Positions 1 to 7,265 of a stretch of DNA of 19,916 bases are shown here, piece by piece. The stretch spans positions 1 through 19,916 of the forward strand of contig DASQHF010000197.1 in assembly GCA_035632215.1 (NCBI GenBank), written 5' to 3'. Positions within the stretch are counted from its first letter, which is position 1, and each line of letters opens with the position of its first letter. Position numbers and translations under genes: made by a program. The notes beneath the pieces are model-generated. The model saw nothing but the letters and a program-made list of their open reading frames with translations, searched no databases and was not told the DNA's origin. Source of the stretch: CAIYRG01 sp035632215 (lineage in GTDB: Bacteria > Pseudomonadota > Alphaproteobacteria > Micropepsales > Micropepsaceae).

Positions 1-1
1 G

Positions 2-217
2 ATCGGATTTCGGCACGGCCTCTACTGCGTGGGGTGTTGCTGGGCGCTAATGGCCTTGTTGTTCGTCGGGGGTATTATGAATGTGCTCTGGATCGCCTTG
101 CTCGCGATCCTAGTCCTAGCCGAAAAGGTTTTCGCGAAAGGCCAAGTCATATCGCGGATCGCCGGTGTGGCTTTGGCGACAGCCGGAATTTGGCTCATCG
201 GTTCAGTGGTTCTGTAA
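2..217 (+). CDS. DUF2182 family integral membrane protein, C-terminal fragment cut by the window edge
   Basis: The reading frame is open from the first bases of the window to the TAA at 215-217, giving about 71 residues of the end of a larger protein. The visible part begins IGFRHGLYCVGCCWALM, continues through a GGIMN motif, and ends in hydrophobic segments separated by EKVF. The GxxxGxxCxGCCWALM-x(n)-GGxMN pattern is, from memory, the hallmark of the C-terminal part of DUF2182 proteins, predicted metal-binding integral membrane proteins of unknown reaction. The paired cysteines would be the metal ligands. The start and the first half of the gene lie outside the window. The last two bases of the stop codon coincide with the left end of a 75-bp repeat element. 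The family call is fairly secure; no function is known. Confidence 0.75.
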   Translation: MGFRHGLYCVGCCWALMALLFVGGIMNVLWIALLAILVLAEKVFAKGQVISRIAGVALATAGIWLIGSVVL

Positions 218-290
218 TGTCCGAAAGGGGTCAAACCCGGTCGGTTGGGCGAGGCCCGCGAGACGGCAGGTTCTCCTAAGAGCGGACATT
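216..290 (+). repeat. 75-bp MITE-like intergenic element, copy 1
   Basis: The segment is bounded by perfect 8-bp inverted ends, AATGTCCG at 216-223 and CGGACATT at 283-290. It aligns without gaps to copy 2 (1437-1511) at 59 of 75 positions and more distantly to copies 3 and 4. The interior has GGGTCAA near the left end, CCGGT in the first third, and GGCAGGTT before the right end. It contains no open reading frame of note. The similarity to copy 2 continues for at least five bases beyond the right end (GGAAC in both). Confidence 0.75.
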
Positions 291-374
291 GGAACCGCCC
301 ATGAGATCGGTCTGAACCTCGCCGACACCGGACCTTCAGCGGCTACCTAAGTTAGAGCGGGCCCCCGCTAAGGA

Positions 375-1376
375 TCAACGAACTGCGACGTAGGTCACGA
401 GACCTGAATTGATCTGTTTGGGCTGCGTTTTGAGATAGCGGCGGCAAAACGCATCAATGTCGCGAAAGGCATCCAGCGCGTCGCTGGACCAGGATCCTGG
501 AGGTTGCATGCGCAAACCTGGAGGCCATGGCAATCCACTCGACATGCAGAAGCAATGAACCTCCCCAGGATAGATTCTGACCGTCAACCTCTTTCCTGCT
601 GCACGCAACTCGGGGATCAGCACGTCCGCATTGAACCGATTGATAGCGACGAGACTCCTGTCCACGTCCCCCTGAACGATGAGGATGGGGCATTGAATCT
701 TGGCGACTTTTGCCCGCAAGATCTTCTGGAATTCCGTCGTGTAGTATTGCCTCGGGTTATCGAACAAGAAAAAGTTTTCATTGGCCGTATATCGTTCGCC
801 TCTCTTCGGAATGCTGGCGTTGAACAGGCCTGACATCAATGTACTCGCAGGCTCCTCCGGAACTACCGCAGCGATGCTAATTCGAGCGGCAACTTCGAGC
901 GCCAAATCACCGCCTCCACTGCACCCGAACACGACGATGCTGTCGGAATCCACATAAGGCAGTTTCCGCACATACTCGACGGCGGCGAGGGAGTCTTCTA
1001 AGGAGACTATGGTCTGAGGATCGACGTCGCGGCTGCGGTATCCCGGGACAACGATGACATAGCCGGCGGCAAGGAAGCGCGAAGCGTTCGCCGTATCCCG
1101 TGCCAGCGTCTGAAGGCGCGAGAGTGGATCGCCGCCGAAACCGGCGGGCAGAAAGATGATCGCTGGAAACGGGCCTCCACCGGGCGGCTTGCGAAGAACA
1201 CCCACACCGCGGTACCCGTCGTTTGCGATCGGCGTGATGATTTCGAGGGGACAATCCGTCTCCGAAACCACAGGGCGCGTGACCTCAACCTGAGCATGAA
1301 CAAAGCCGCCAGGGACGACGCTAGCCAGTGTCGCCAGTAGAACGGTTCGTCTGTCAAAGCAGGAGTCGGTTCCCAT
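375..1376 (-). CDS. Exported alpha/beta hydrolase, dienelactone hydrolase / S9-like
   Basis: The protein has 333 residues. The N-terminus (DRRTVLLATLASVVPGG, then VHA) is an export signal; the RR pair just before the hydrophobic stretch suggests a Tat or lipid-anchor-free Sec signal with cleavage near residue 28. The fold is alpha/beta hydrolase: an FLPAGFGG loop near 75-82 could form the oxyanion hole, the nucleophile elbow is GCSGGG at 151-156 (Ser153), the acid is probably Asp239 in GDVDRS, and the base is His274 in GEVHCF. All three catalytic residues are present, so the enzyme is probably an active ester or lactone hydrolase in the periplasm; its substrate cannot be told. The ATG at 1374-1376 has only a weak ribosome binding site. 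The gene stands alone between repeat copies 1 and 2. Confidence 0.8.
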   Translation of the reverse strand: MGTDSCFDRRTVLLATLASVVPGGFVHAQVEVTRPVVSETDCPLEIITPIANDGYRGVGVLRKPPGGGPFPAIIFLPAGFGGDPLSRLQTLARDTANASRFLAAGYVIVVPGYRSRDVDPQTIVSLEDSLAAVEYVRKLPYVDSDSIVVFGCSGGGDLALEVAARISIAAVVPEEPASTLMSGLFNASIPKRGERYTANENFFLFDNPRQYYTTEFQKILRAKVAKIQCPILIVQGDVDRSLVAINRFNADVLIPELRAAGKRLTVRIYPGEVHCFCMSSGLPWPPGLRMQPPGSWSSDALDAFRDIDAFCRRYLKTQPKQINSGLVTYVAVR

Positions 1377-1748
1377 GCAGCACCTAGCACCGCAATAAAT
1401 TTCTGCTCGTCACCATATCACCTGAGCCGACCAACGAGTGTCTGAATAGGGTCATCCCCGGTCGGTTAGGCAAGGTCCGCGAAACGGCAGGTCTTCCCAA
1501 ACCCGGACATTGGAACTTCTCAGGCGAGCGTCTAAACGTCGCCGTGTTCGGCCCTTCCGTCCGTGCCTGAAGGGCGTAAGCCGACCCCTTCATCGCAGAC
1601 GAAATCGTCCGCGCCCATCGGGCGGCAGACATCGGGTAAGCCGCGTTCAAGCCAAGCTCACGCGAATCGCCGGATAGTCTCGCAATTGGACGCGGCGACG
1701 GACTCCGTCCGCCCCCGCGCGACCGCATCACTAGCCCTAATAGTGAGT
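1377..1748. other. Intergenic region of about 370 bp with no convincing gene
   Basis: This stretch separates the upstream end of the hydrolase gene from the 3' end of the exported hypothetical gene. It contains repeat copy 2 at 1437-1511. An open frame of about 115 codons exists on the minus strand but is rich in Arg, Ser and Pro, crosses the repeat element and resembles no family I know, so I do not call it. A short hairpin, CACTA / TAGTG around 1729-1744, lies just beyond the stop of the minus-strand hypothetical gene but has no T-tract. Confidence 0.6.
1437..1511 (+). repeat. 75-bp MITE-like intergenic element, copy 2
   Basis: It has the same length and orientation as copy 1 and aligns with it ungapped. 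The left end AGTGTCTG matches the consensus AATGTCCG at six of eight positions; the right end CGGACATT (1504-1511) is intact. As in copy 1, the similarity continues into GGAAC after the right end. It lies in the spacer upstream of the minus-strand hydrolase gene. Confidence 0.75.
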
Positions 1749-2249
1749 CTACTGCTTCTCAAAAACAACAACGTTGCTGATCTGCTGCCCGTTGGCGTCT
1801 ACACCCGTAGTCATGAACGTGGCGGTCTTGCCGTCTATGGAGAACACCGATCTGCCCGTTTGAACGACCTTACCCGCCTTCGTGCGGGTGTAGTCAAAAG
1901 TATAAGCGTCCACCCTCTTGATGGAGTTCGCATCGTAGGCCGGTACGCCCGTCACCGGGTGGGACTGCCCATCGTAGATGACTGTATAAACCTGTCTGGG
2001 AATTGCCTTGCCTGCCCCATCAATTCCCTCAAGGACAGCCATTGAGCCTTGGCCAGAGGCTGTGACGGTTGCCGTGGCGCTCCTCAGAGCCGGACCGGGA
2101 CTAAATGTGGACTTTGCCACGTTGACCTTCCATGTACCGATCAGCGGATCGGTCTGGGCATAGGACATCTGCGGAAATGCTGCGAAAAAGAGCGCAGCCA
2201 AAATAGCAACGGCGATACGCGATATGGCTGTTGAAGAAGTACGATTCAT
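1749..2249 (-). CDS. Exported hypothetical protein, lipocalin-like beta-rich
   Basis: The protein has 166 residues from the ATG at 2247-2249, which is preceded by a good ribosome binding site (AGGGGGC about 5 bases upstream); an in-frame ATG 34 codons earlier lacks this and would put a charged stretch ahead of the signal peptide. The signal peptide is ISRIAVAILAALFFAAF with likely cleavage after SYA near residue 31. The mature part opens with DPLIGTWKVNVAKSTFSPGP, the GTWK-N-xKS opening seen in many small exported lipocalin-like or DUF-type proteins of Alpha- and Acidobacteria, and continues with alternating beta-strand-like segments. No catalytic motif is visible. It probably sits in the periplasm; the role is unknown. 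An A/T-rich stretch at about 2335-2345 may hold the promoter. Confidence 0.75.
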   Translation of the reverse strand: MNRTSSTAISRIAVAILAALFFAAFPQMSYAQTDPLIGTWKVNVAKSTFSPGPALRSATATVTASGQGSMAVLEGIDGAGKAIPRQVYTVIYDGQSHPVTGVPAYDANSIKRVDAYTFDYTRTKAGKVVQTGRSVFSIDGKTATFMTTGVDANGQQISNVVVFEKQ

Positions 2250-2377
2250 TTGAGCCCCCTGGTTCAGACATGGGCGCCGCTTCTTCTCACTAACCACGCG
2301 ACCTAAGCCAAGAGCAGCGCAGTAGAATTGTAATTTTATATCACTACGCACCAGCCACGATCAAAAGCTATCCGACG

Positions 2378-2452
2378 AACGGCAGAAGAGGGTCAAGTTC
2401 TGCCGGTTCCTGGCAGCTGTGGGAAGGGCAGGTTTTCCCGAAACCGGTCATT
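2378..2452 (+). repeat. 75-bp MITE-like intergenic element, copy 3 (degenerate left end)
   Basis: It aligns ungapped over 75 bases with the other copies, best in the right third (GGCAGGTTTTCCC, then AAACCGGTCATT). The right end CGGTCATT (2445-2452) belongs to the same subtype as copy 4; the left end AACGGCAG has decayed to about five of eight consensus positions. The element overlaps the 3' end of the HxlR-type gene and supplies that gene's TGA stop codon. Confidence 0.65.
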
Positions 2453-3137
2453 TCGCCATTGCGCTCTCACGATCTTTGTGCACGGGGCGAATTCCGGCAA
2501 ACTGATATCGGTCGAACCACTCAGGAAACGCACGCACGAGCGTCTTCGGTCCTGTGATCTCCAAACCCATCCGCTGGGCTTGCAGGAAAGTCGCATCGCC
2601 ACGCCACCACGAAACCAGGACTGAAAGACGTGAGCGAACTGTCAACGGCTCAGGAAAGCCGGGATTGTTCGTACAGACTGACGCCTCTTCCGGTTTCAGC
2701 AGCATGAAGCGGCTCGCCCGCCGATCGATTGCGAACCGAATCACTATCGGATGCTTTGGGAGGGCTTCAAACCGGACGCGCCTTTGCATGTCGACGAGCA
2801 GAGGCTCAAGGTCGTTATCCTCTTCCTTTGCTGACCTCGGCAACCACCTCTGTCCCCACGTGCCGAGTGCACCCACAAGATTCGCCAACTCCTTGCCCGC
2901 ATCCGTGAGCGCATACTCCGGACCATGTTCGCCATCGACGCGCACGACCGCGCCGACAAAGGTCAGCGCCTGCAATCGTTCCGAAAGCATCGTGCGGGAG
3001 ATTCTGGGAATGCCCCTGCGAATATCGTTGAAGCGGGTTGCTCCACACAGGAGTTCTCGAACAACCAGGAGAGTCCAACGGCCGCCCAATATTTCGTGGG
3101 CGCGTGCGACCGAGCAGAATTGTCCGTAACCCGCCAT
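2448..3137 (-). CDS. HxlR-family winged-helix transcriptional regulator with C-terminal extension
   Basis: I start at the ATG at 3135-3137, giving 229 residues, because homologues begin close to the conserved CSVARAHEILGGRW segment; a TTG 14 codons upstream is the only longer option. Residues 8-95 form the HxlR domain: the Cys8 position, GGRWTLLVVRELL (18-30), RFNDIRRGIPRISRTMLSERL (35-55, recognition helix) and the wing region VRVDGEHGPEYALT. HxlR proteins bind DNA as dimers and often respond to aldehydes, oxidants or quinones through the N-terminal Cys. The extra 120 or so C-terminal residues exceed the usual 110-150 residue length and may form a ligand-binding domain. It is divergent from the EthD gene 167 bp away and so is its likely regulator. 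The last codon and stop lie in repeat copy 3. Confidence 0.85.
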   Translation of the reverse strand: MAGYGQFCSVARAHEILGGRWTLLVVRELLCGATRFNDIRRGIPRISRTMLSERLQALTFVGAVVRVDGEHGPEYALTDAGKELANLVGALGTWGQRWLPRSAKEEDNDLEPLLVDMQRRVRFEALPKHPIVIRFAIDRRASRFMLLKPEEASVCTNNPGFPEPLTVRSRLSVLVSWWRGDATFLQAQRMGLEITGPKTLVRAFPEWFDRYQFAGIRPVHKDRESAMAK

Positions 3138-3256
3138 TTTCGCACCGTAGCACGATTGCCCAGGACCGATGCGGTCCAAATTCCGGACCGGACGGAACAG
3201 TCGTCGATACCTACATAACTGAGCGCCGGCGGAGCGATCATCGTGCCCTCGGCGAG

Positions 3257-3275
3257 CGGGAGCATAGGGCTCCCG
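3257..3275. promoter_or_regulatory. Hairpin / inverted repeat in the hxlR-ethD spacer
   Basis: CGGGAGC (3257-3263) and GCTCCCG (3269-3275) pair perfectly over 7 bp around a 5-base loop. It lies about 15 bases upstream of the EthD ribosome binding site in the divergent spacer. It could be a 5' leader structure or a regulator binding site; the sequence does not decide between them. Confidence 0.4.
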
Positions 3276-3304
3276 TTCCTCAAATCCACGGGAGAGGCTT
3301 ACCC

Positions 3305-3613
3305 ATGACTGCTCATCTCTTGATCCTGTATCCCCATCCCAAGGACGCGAAGGAATTCGACCGCGCCTATCGCGAGGAACACCTTCCCTACGCGGCCCCG
3401 AGGCTGAAAGGCGCGACGGGCGTCGTGACCAAGCGCGTGGTCGGACCGTCCTTCGCGCCTCCTCCCTATCATCTGATCTCCGACGTCAGCTTCCCGACGA
3501 TCGAGACGCTCAAGGCGACTGCTGCTTCGAGCGGCAAGGAAGCGCTGAACCACGCGGCATCGATCAGCTCCGGCGGCGCGCCGATAATCCTGGTCGTCAC
3601 CGACGATGCTTAA
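3305..3613 (+). CDS. EthD-domain protein
   Basis: The protein has 102 residues. The ATG at 3305 follows GGAGAGG (3291-3297) at normal spacing, which rules out the much longer upstream open frame. The sequence fits the EthD fold, a dimeric alpha/beta ferredoxin-like domain: LLILYPHPKDAKEFDRAYREEHLP near the N-terminus, where the HLP segment is the usual conserved histidine region, and a mid-domain hydrophobic strand (YHLISDVSFPTIETLK). EthD was first found beside the ethyl tert-butyl ether oxidising cytochrome P450 genes; many relatives have unknown roles in degradation pathways. It is divergent from an HxlR regulator, and a broken GFA-type gene follows 87 bp downstream with a large hairpin between. 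Family secure, role unknown. Confidence 0.85.
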   Translation: MTAHLLILYPHPKDAKEFDRAYREEHLPYAAPRLKGATGVVTKRVVGPSFAPPPYHLISDVSFPTIETLKATAASSGKEALNHAASISSGGAPIILVVTDDA

Positions 3614-3629
3614 GTGCGAAGGGCGATAT

Positions 3630-3662
3630 CCGGACCAAGGTGCTGCATCGGCCTTGGTCCGG
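3630..3662. terminator. Perfect 11-bp hairpin after the EthD gene (possible terminator)
   Basis: CCGGACCAAGG (3630-3640) and CCTTGGTCCGG (3652-3662) are exact inverted copies around an 11-base loop, 17 bp after the EthD stop. The stem is strong but no run of T follows, so it is not a standard intrinsic terminator; it may halt transcription with Rho, protect the mRNA 3' end, or be a protein site. Confidence 0.4.
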
Positions 3663-3700
3663 CACGGCACTGGTTCCTGGGCGCTTCAAGGAGATAGCTA

Positions 3701-4124
3701 ATGACATACCAGGGTGAATGCTTTTGTGGCGCAATCAGAGTTGAGACAACGGGCGAACCCCGAAGGAATGGGCTATTGCCACTGCAATTCGTGCAGGTCC
3801 TGGTCGGCCGCACCGGTCAACGCCTTCACATTATGGAAGCCCGAAAATGTGCGCATCACGTCCGGCGCCCAATATGTGGCAACGTTCAACAAGACGCCTC
3901 GCAGCGATCGGAAGTATTGCAGCAAATGCGGCGGGCATCTGATGACAAACCATCCGATGTGGGGCCTGGTTGACGTCTATTCGGCAACTCTGCCGCGACT
4001 GACGTTCAAACCTGCGCTGCACGTCAATTATGCCGAGACCGTGCTGCCGATGAAGGACGGTCTGCCCAAGTTCAAGGACTACCCCGCAGCTTTCGGGGGG
4101 GCGGGTGAGCAGATGTCTGAATAG
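3701..4124 (+). pseudogene. GFA-family (CENP-V / S-S zinc-fold) protein gene with a one-base frameshift
   Basis: The frame opens at ATG 3701, seven bases after AAGGAG, and reads MTYQGECFCGAIRVETTGEP. The family consensus then continues only in another frame: EGMGYCHCNSCRSW, then KPENVRITSG, YCSKCGGHLMTNHP, to a TAG at 4122-4124. Removing one C from the CCCC run at 3758-3761 joins the two parts into a full GFA domain of about 140 residues. All expected zinc cysteines are there (CxC near residue 7, CHCxxC, CSKC), so only the frame is damaged. GFA proteins were named for glutathione-dependent formaldehyde activation, but most members have no assigned reaction. Either the gene is newly inactivated or the sequence has a homopolymer error; the intact remainder favours a recent event or an error. 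Confidence 0.8.
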
Positions 4125-4181
4125 CGGCACAGCAGATTGTAGCGAGTGACTGCTTTTGACGAGGCTCGTCCAGAAAGTTCC

Positions 4182-4256
4182 AATGACCGGAGTGGGCCAA
4201 AATTTGCCGGTCCCGGCTCGTGCCGGAACTGTCGGCTTTTCCCAAAACCAGTCATT
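4182..4256 (+). repeat. 75-bp MITE-like intergenic element, copy 4
   Basis: It spans 75 bases between AATGACCGG (4182-4190) and CCAGTCATT (4248-4256), inverted ends with one mismatch in nine. The inverted match extends outward (GTTCC on the left, CGAAC on the right) to 12 of 14. It is the same subtype as copy 3 (49 of 75 identical, ungapped) and lies between the broken GFA gene and the 3' end of dnaB. Confidence 0.7.
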
Positions 4257-4306
4257 CGAACCGGCGCAGAATCAGTAAGGCTGGTTCTTGGACCTGCGGC
4301 GACGCG

Positions 4307-5746
4307 TCAGCGGCGCTCTTCCGGCCCGGCCAAGTTCGAGAACCGCGTGAAGCGCTCATCGAAGAAGAGCTCGATCTTGTTCGTCGGGCCGTGGCGGTGC
4401 TTCTCGACGAGAATTTCCGCGCGATTGTGGACGCGCTCCATCTTCTCGAGCCACTCGCCGTGGTCGGAAGTGCCCGCATCGGGCTCCCGCGATTTCAAAT
4501 AATACTCCTCGCGATAGACGAACATGACGACGTCGGCGTCCTGCTCGATCGAGCCCGACTCGCGCAAGTCCGAGAGCACCGGCCGCTTGTCGTCGCGATT
4601 ATCGACGCCGCGCGAGAGCTGAGAGAGCGCCACCACCGGAATCGAAAGCTCCTTGGCGAGCGCCTTGAGCCCTTTTGTCACATCGGAAATTTCCTGCACC
4701 CGGTTCTCGAAGCGCCGGCTCGACGGCTCGACGAGCTGGAGATAGTCGATGACGATGAGCCCGATGCTCTTCTCTCGCTTCAGCCTGCGCGCGCGCGCGG
4801 CGATCTGCGCGATCGAGATGCCGCCGGTGTCGTCGATATAGAGGGGAAGATCGCCCAGGACCTGCGCGGTATGGACAAAACGCTCCCACTCGGGGTCGCT
4901 GAAACGCCCCGTGCGGATCTTCCGCATTTCGATTTCAGTCTGCTCGGACAAGATACGCGCCGAGAGCTGCGAGGCCGCCATTTCGAGCGAGAACAGAAGC
5001 ACCGGAGCGCCGCGCTTTGGCTCCGCCTGGTCTTCTTTATCCTTCGCCCAGAGCCTTGCTGCGTGAAACGCCATGTTGGTGGCGAGCGAGGTCTTTCCCA
5101 TGCCGGGCCGGCCGGCGACGATGATGAGAGCGGAGGCGTGCAGCCCGCCCAAGAGCGAGTCGAGATCGGTGAAGCCGGACGGAACGCCCGAAATGTGCCC
5201 GCCGCGCGCGAGCGCCTGCTCGGCGAGCGCGACGGCTTGTGTGAGGGCTGCGTCGAAGCCCAAAGGTCCTTCGCCAAACCGGCCTTTCTCCGCGACGCGA
5301 TAGAGCGCTTTCTCGGCTTCCTCGATCTGCTCCGCGGGCGAGGCATCCATCGGTGCCTCATACGCAGTGTTGACGATGTCTTCGCCGAGCCGGATCAGCT
5401 CCCGGCGCATCGCGAGATCGGTCAGGATGCGCGCATAGTCCTTGACGTTCGGAATCGCCGGCGCGGCGCGTGCGAGGCTGACGAGATAAGCCTGCCCGCC
5501 GACCTCGGCCAACCCCGCATCCTGCTCGACCATCGCTTTCAAGGTCAGTGGCGTGACCGCATGGCCCTTGGCCCACATGCGTTCGATCGCCTCGTAAAGG
5601 CGCTGATGTAGGGGATCGTAGAAATGCTCGGGTTTGAGCGAAGTGGATACGCGTTCGAGCGAATAATTGTCGATGAGGATCGCGCCGAGGAGCGCCTGCT
5701 CGACATCGACGTCATAGGGAAGTTGGCGAGTGGCCTCCTGCTCCAT
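4307..5746 (-). CDS. dnaB: Replicative DNA helicase DnaB
   Basis: At 479 residues this is a full-length hexameric 5'-3' helicase that unwinds the chromosomal fork and recruits primase. The N-terminal DnaB domain covers about 10-110 (LPYDVDVEQALLGAILIDN). The RecA-like C-terminal domain has Walker A GRPGMGKTS at 212-220, Walker B LIVIDYLQL at 330-338, motif H3 VVALSQLSR at 371-379, LSDLRESGSIEQDAD at 391-405 and the arginine-finger region KHRHGPTN at 449-456. There is no intein. The ATG at 5744-5746 has a poor ribosome binding site, but homologues begin in the same place. Repeat copy 4 lies 50 bp beyond the stop. The 463-codon open frame on the opposite strand is a shadow of this gene. Confidence 0.97.
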   Translation of the reverse strand: MEQEATRQLPYDVDVEQALLGAILIDNYSLERVSTSLKPEHFYDPLHQRLYEAIERMWAKGHAVTPLTLKAMVEQDAGLAEVGGQAYLVSLARAAPAIPNVKDYARILTDLAMRRELIRLGEDIVNTAYEAPMDASPAEQIEEAEKALYRVAEKGRFGEGPLGFDAALTQAVALAEQALARGGHISGVPSGFTDLDSLLGGLHASALIIVAGRPGMGKTSLATNMAFHAARLWAKDKEDQAEPKRGAPVLLFSLEMAASQLSARILSEQTEIEMRKIRTGRFSDPEWERFVHTAQVLGDLPLYIDDTGGISIAQIAARARRLKREKSIGLIVIDYLQLVEPSSRRFENRVQEISDVTKGLKALAKELSIPVVALSQLSRGVDNRDDKRPVLSDLRESGSIEQDADVVMFVYREEYYLKSREPDAGTSDHGEWLEKMERVHNRAEILVEKHRHGPTNKIELFFDERFTRFSNLAGPEERR

Positions 5747-5855
5747 GTGTGTTTTCGCCGACCTGATTCGTGCGCGGGGGCGCGATCATCCCGGGCGCTT
5801 CGAGCAACCGCAAGCGCGCAACAAGGAATCCCACAGCTATAAAAGTTCAGACGAG

Positions 5856-7097
5856 CTACGCCGCTTCGTGCGCGCGCGGGCCGCGGTCGATCGCTCCGAA
5901 TCGCATCGTGCGCTCGGATTCGAGCATGTAATCACGGGTCACCGGAAGGGCGTCGACCTGTTTTGCCAGCTGAATCTGGAAAACCACCAGGTGATCGTAG
6001 CGAAAGCTCATTTCCGCACCTGCGAGATAGAACTCCCACATGCGGCAGAAGCGCTCGTCATAGAGCGTGGCCGCTTTCGCGCGGTTGCGCCAGAAGCGCA
6101 GGCGCCATTCTTTCAGCGTCTCCGCGTAATGCAGCCGAAGCACCTCGACATCGGTGATGTAGAGCCCATGGCGCTCGATGGCGGCCGTTACTTCACTCAA
6201 GGAGGGCGTATAGCCCCCGGGGAAAATGTATTTCGCGATCCATGGATTGGTGGCACCGGGCGAATCGGTGCGGCCGATCGTGTGCAGAAGCGCTGCGCCG
6301 TCGGGCTTCAACAGCTCGGCGATCTTGGCGAAAAACGCGTCGTAATAATTGACGCCGACATGCTCGAACATGCCGACCGAGACGATGCGGTCGAACTCGC
6401 CCTTGACCGCCCGATAATCCTTGAGCTCGAAGCGGCAGCGTTCGGACAAGCCTGCGCTTTGCGCGCGCGTGTTCGCCATCGTTAGCTGCTCGGTCGACAA
6501 AGTTATCCCCAGCACGTCCGCCTTGCTGTCGCGCGCGAGATCGAGCGCAAGCCCTCCCCAGCCAGAGCCGACGTCGAGCACTTTCAAACCTGGGCGCTCG
6601 AGATTGAGCTTGGCCGCGATGTGGCGTTTTTTGGCGAGCTGCGCCCCCTCGAGGCTTATCTTGGGTTCTGAAAAATAAGCGCAGGAATATTGTCGGTCGG
6701 AGTCGAGGAAAAGATCGTAGAGCTTGCCGGAAAGATCGTAATGATGGGCGACGTTCTTGCGCGCCCGCCCGGCCGGATTGAATTGAGAGAGCGCGCGCAC
6801 TAAGCGGCGAGCCTTCCGCTCCGCTTTGGTGACGCCAGGCGGGCGGCGGCCCATATTGGAGATGAGAATTTCGAGCACGTCCGCGATGGTGCCGCTCACG
6901 ACATTGAGCCGCCCGTCCATGTAGGCTTCGCCGAGAGCAAGCTCGGGATTTAGCGCGATGCGCCAGGACGTGAGACGTCCTTTGAGCCGGATCGTCGCGC
7001 GCGGGAATCCGCTGCCGTTAACGGTCGTCTTGCCGTTTGGCCAGATGGTGGTCACCGTGCCGTGTTGCACGAGACGAGAGAGAATCGGCCCCAGCAT
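5856..7097 (-). CDS. cfa: Cyclopropane-fatty-acyl-phospholipid synthase
   Basis: The 413-residue enzyme transfers a methylene from S-adenosylmethionine to the double bond of unsaturated membrane phospholipid acyl chains, usually in stationary phase or under acid or osmotic stress. The N-terminal lipid-binding domain (1-110) includes LALGEAYMDGRL. The methyltransferase domain has the SAM motif VLDVGSGWGG at 173-182. The residues that hold the catalytic bicarbonate and substrate in E. coli Cfa all seem to be kept: Cys139 (YSCAYF), Glu245 (MFEHVG), His272 (LLHTIG) and Tyr324 (LHYAETL). The start is ATG 7095-7097. It lies 109 bp upstream of dnaB on the same strand and 168 bp after the Sel1 gene, so it is probably transcribed alone. 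Confidence 0.95.
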   Translation of the reverse strand: MLGPILSRLVQHGTVTTIWPNGKTTVNGSGFPRATIRLKGRLTSWRIALNPELALGEAYMDGRLNVVSGTIADVLEILISNMGRRPPGVTKAERKARRLVRALSQFNPAGRARKNVAHHYDLSGKLYDLFLDSDRQYSCAYFSEPKISLEGAQLAKKRHIAAKLNLERPGLKVLDVGSGWGGLALDLARDSKADVLGITLSTEQLTMANTRAQSAGLSERCRFELKDYRAVKGEFDRIVSVGMFEHVGVNYYDAFFAKIAELLKPDGAALLHTIGRTDSPGATNPWIAKYIFPGGYTPSLSEVTAAIERHGLYITDVEVLRLHYAETLKEWRLRFWRNRAKAATLYDERFCRMWEFYLAGAEMSFRYDHLVVFQIQLAKQVDALPVTRDYMLESERTMRFGAIDRGPRAHEAA

Positions 7098-7265
7098 TCC
7101 GGGAGTCCCTATTTTCCAACCCTACCCCCGGGCGAAAGCCTACCGTCGATAGATGGCAATCGAAAGAGGGGCGCAACAAATGGAAAGTCCGGACCCCGTC
7201 TTTCGGTTCCAAACAGTTCGGCGTTTCCGCTAAGTGACTGTTTTTATTGGATACAACCCCTAGCG

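Noticed and set aside
34..350. Small open frames overlapping the DUF2182 tail and repeat copy 1
   Set aside because: The frame at 2-217 carries the DUF2182 motifs; the others are out of frame with it or read through the repeat.
1384..1731. 115-codon minus-strand open frame in the largest intergenic gap
   Set aside because: It runs through repeat copy 2, has Arg/Ser/Pro-rich content, no ribosome binding site that I could see and no recognisable domain.
4220..5611. 463-codon open frame on the plus strand
   Set aside because: It lies wholly opposite dnaB, which has every helicase motif. High GC in the third codon position keeps the antisense frame open; its product is a low-complexity Arg/Glu/Leu-rich sequence with no family pattern.
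7098..7265. Possible fifth copy of the 75-bp element between cfa and the Sel1 gene
   Set aside because: A GTCCGGAC segment near 7189 resembles the element end, but no matching second end or interior blocks follow at the right distance.
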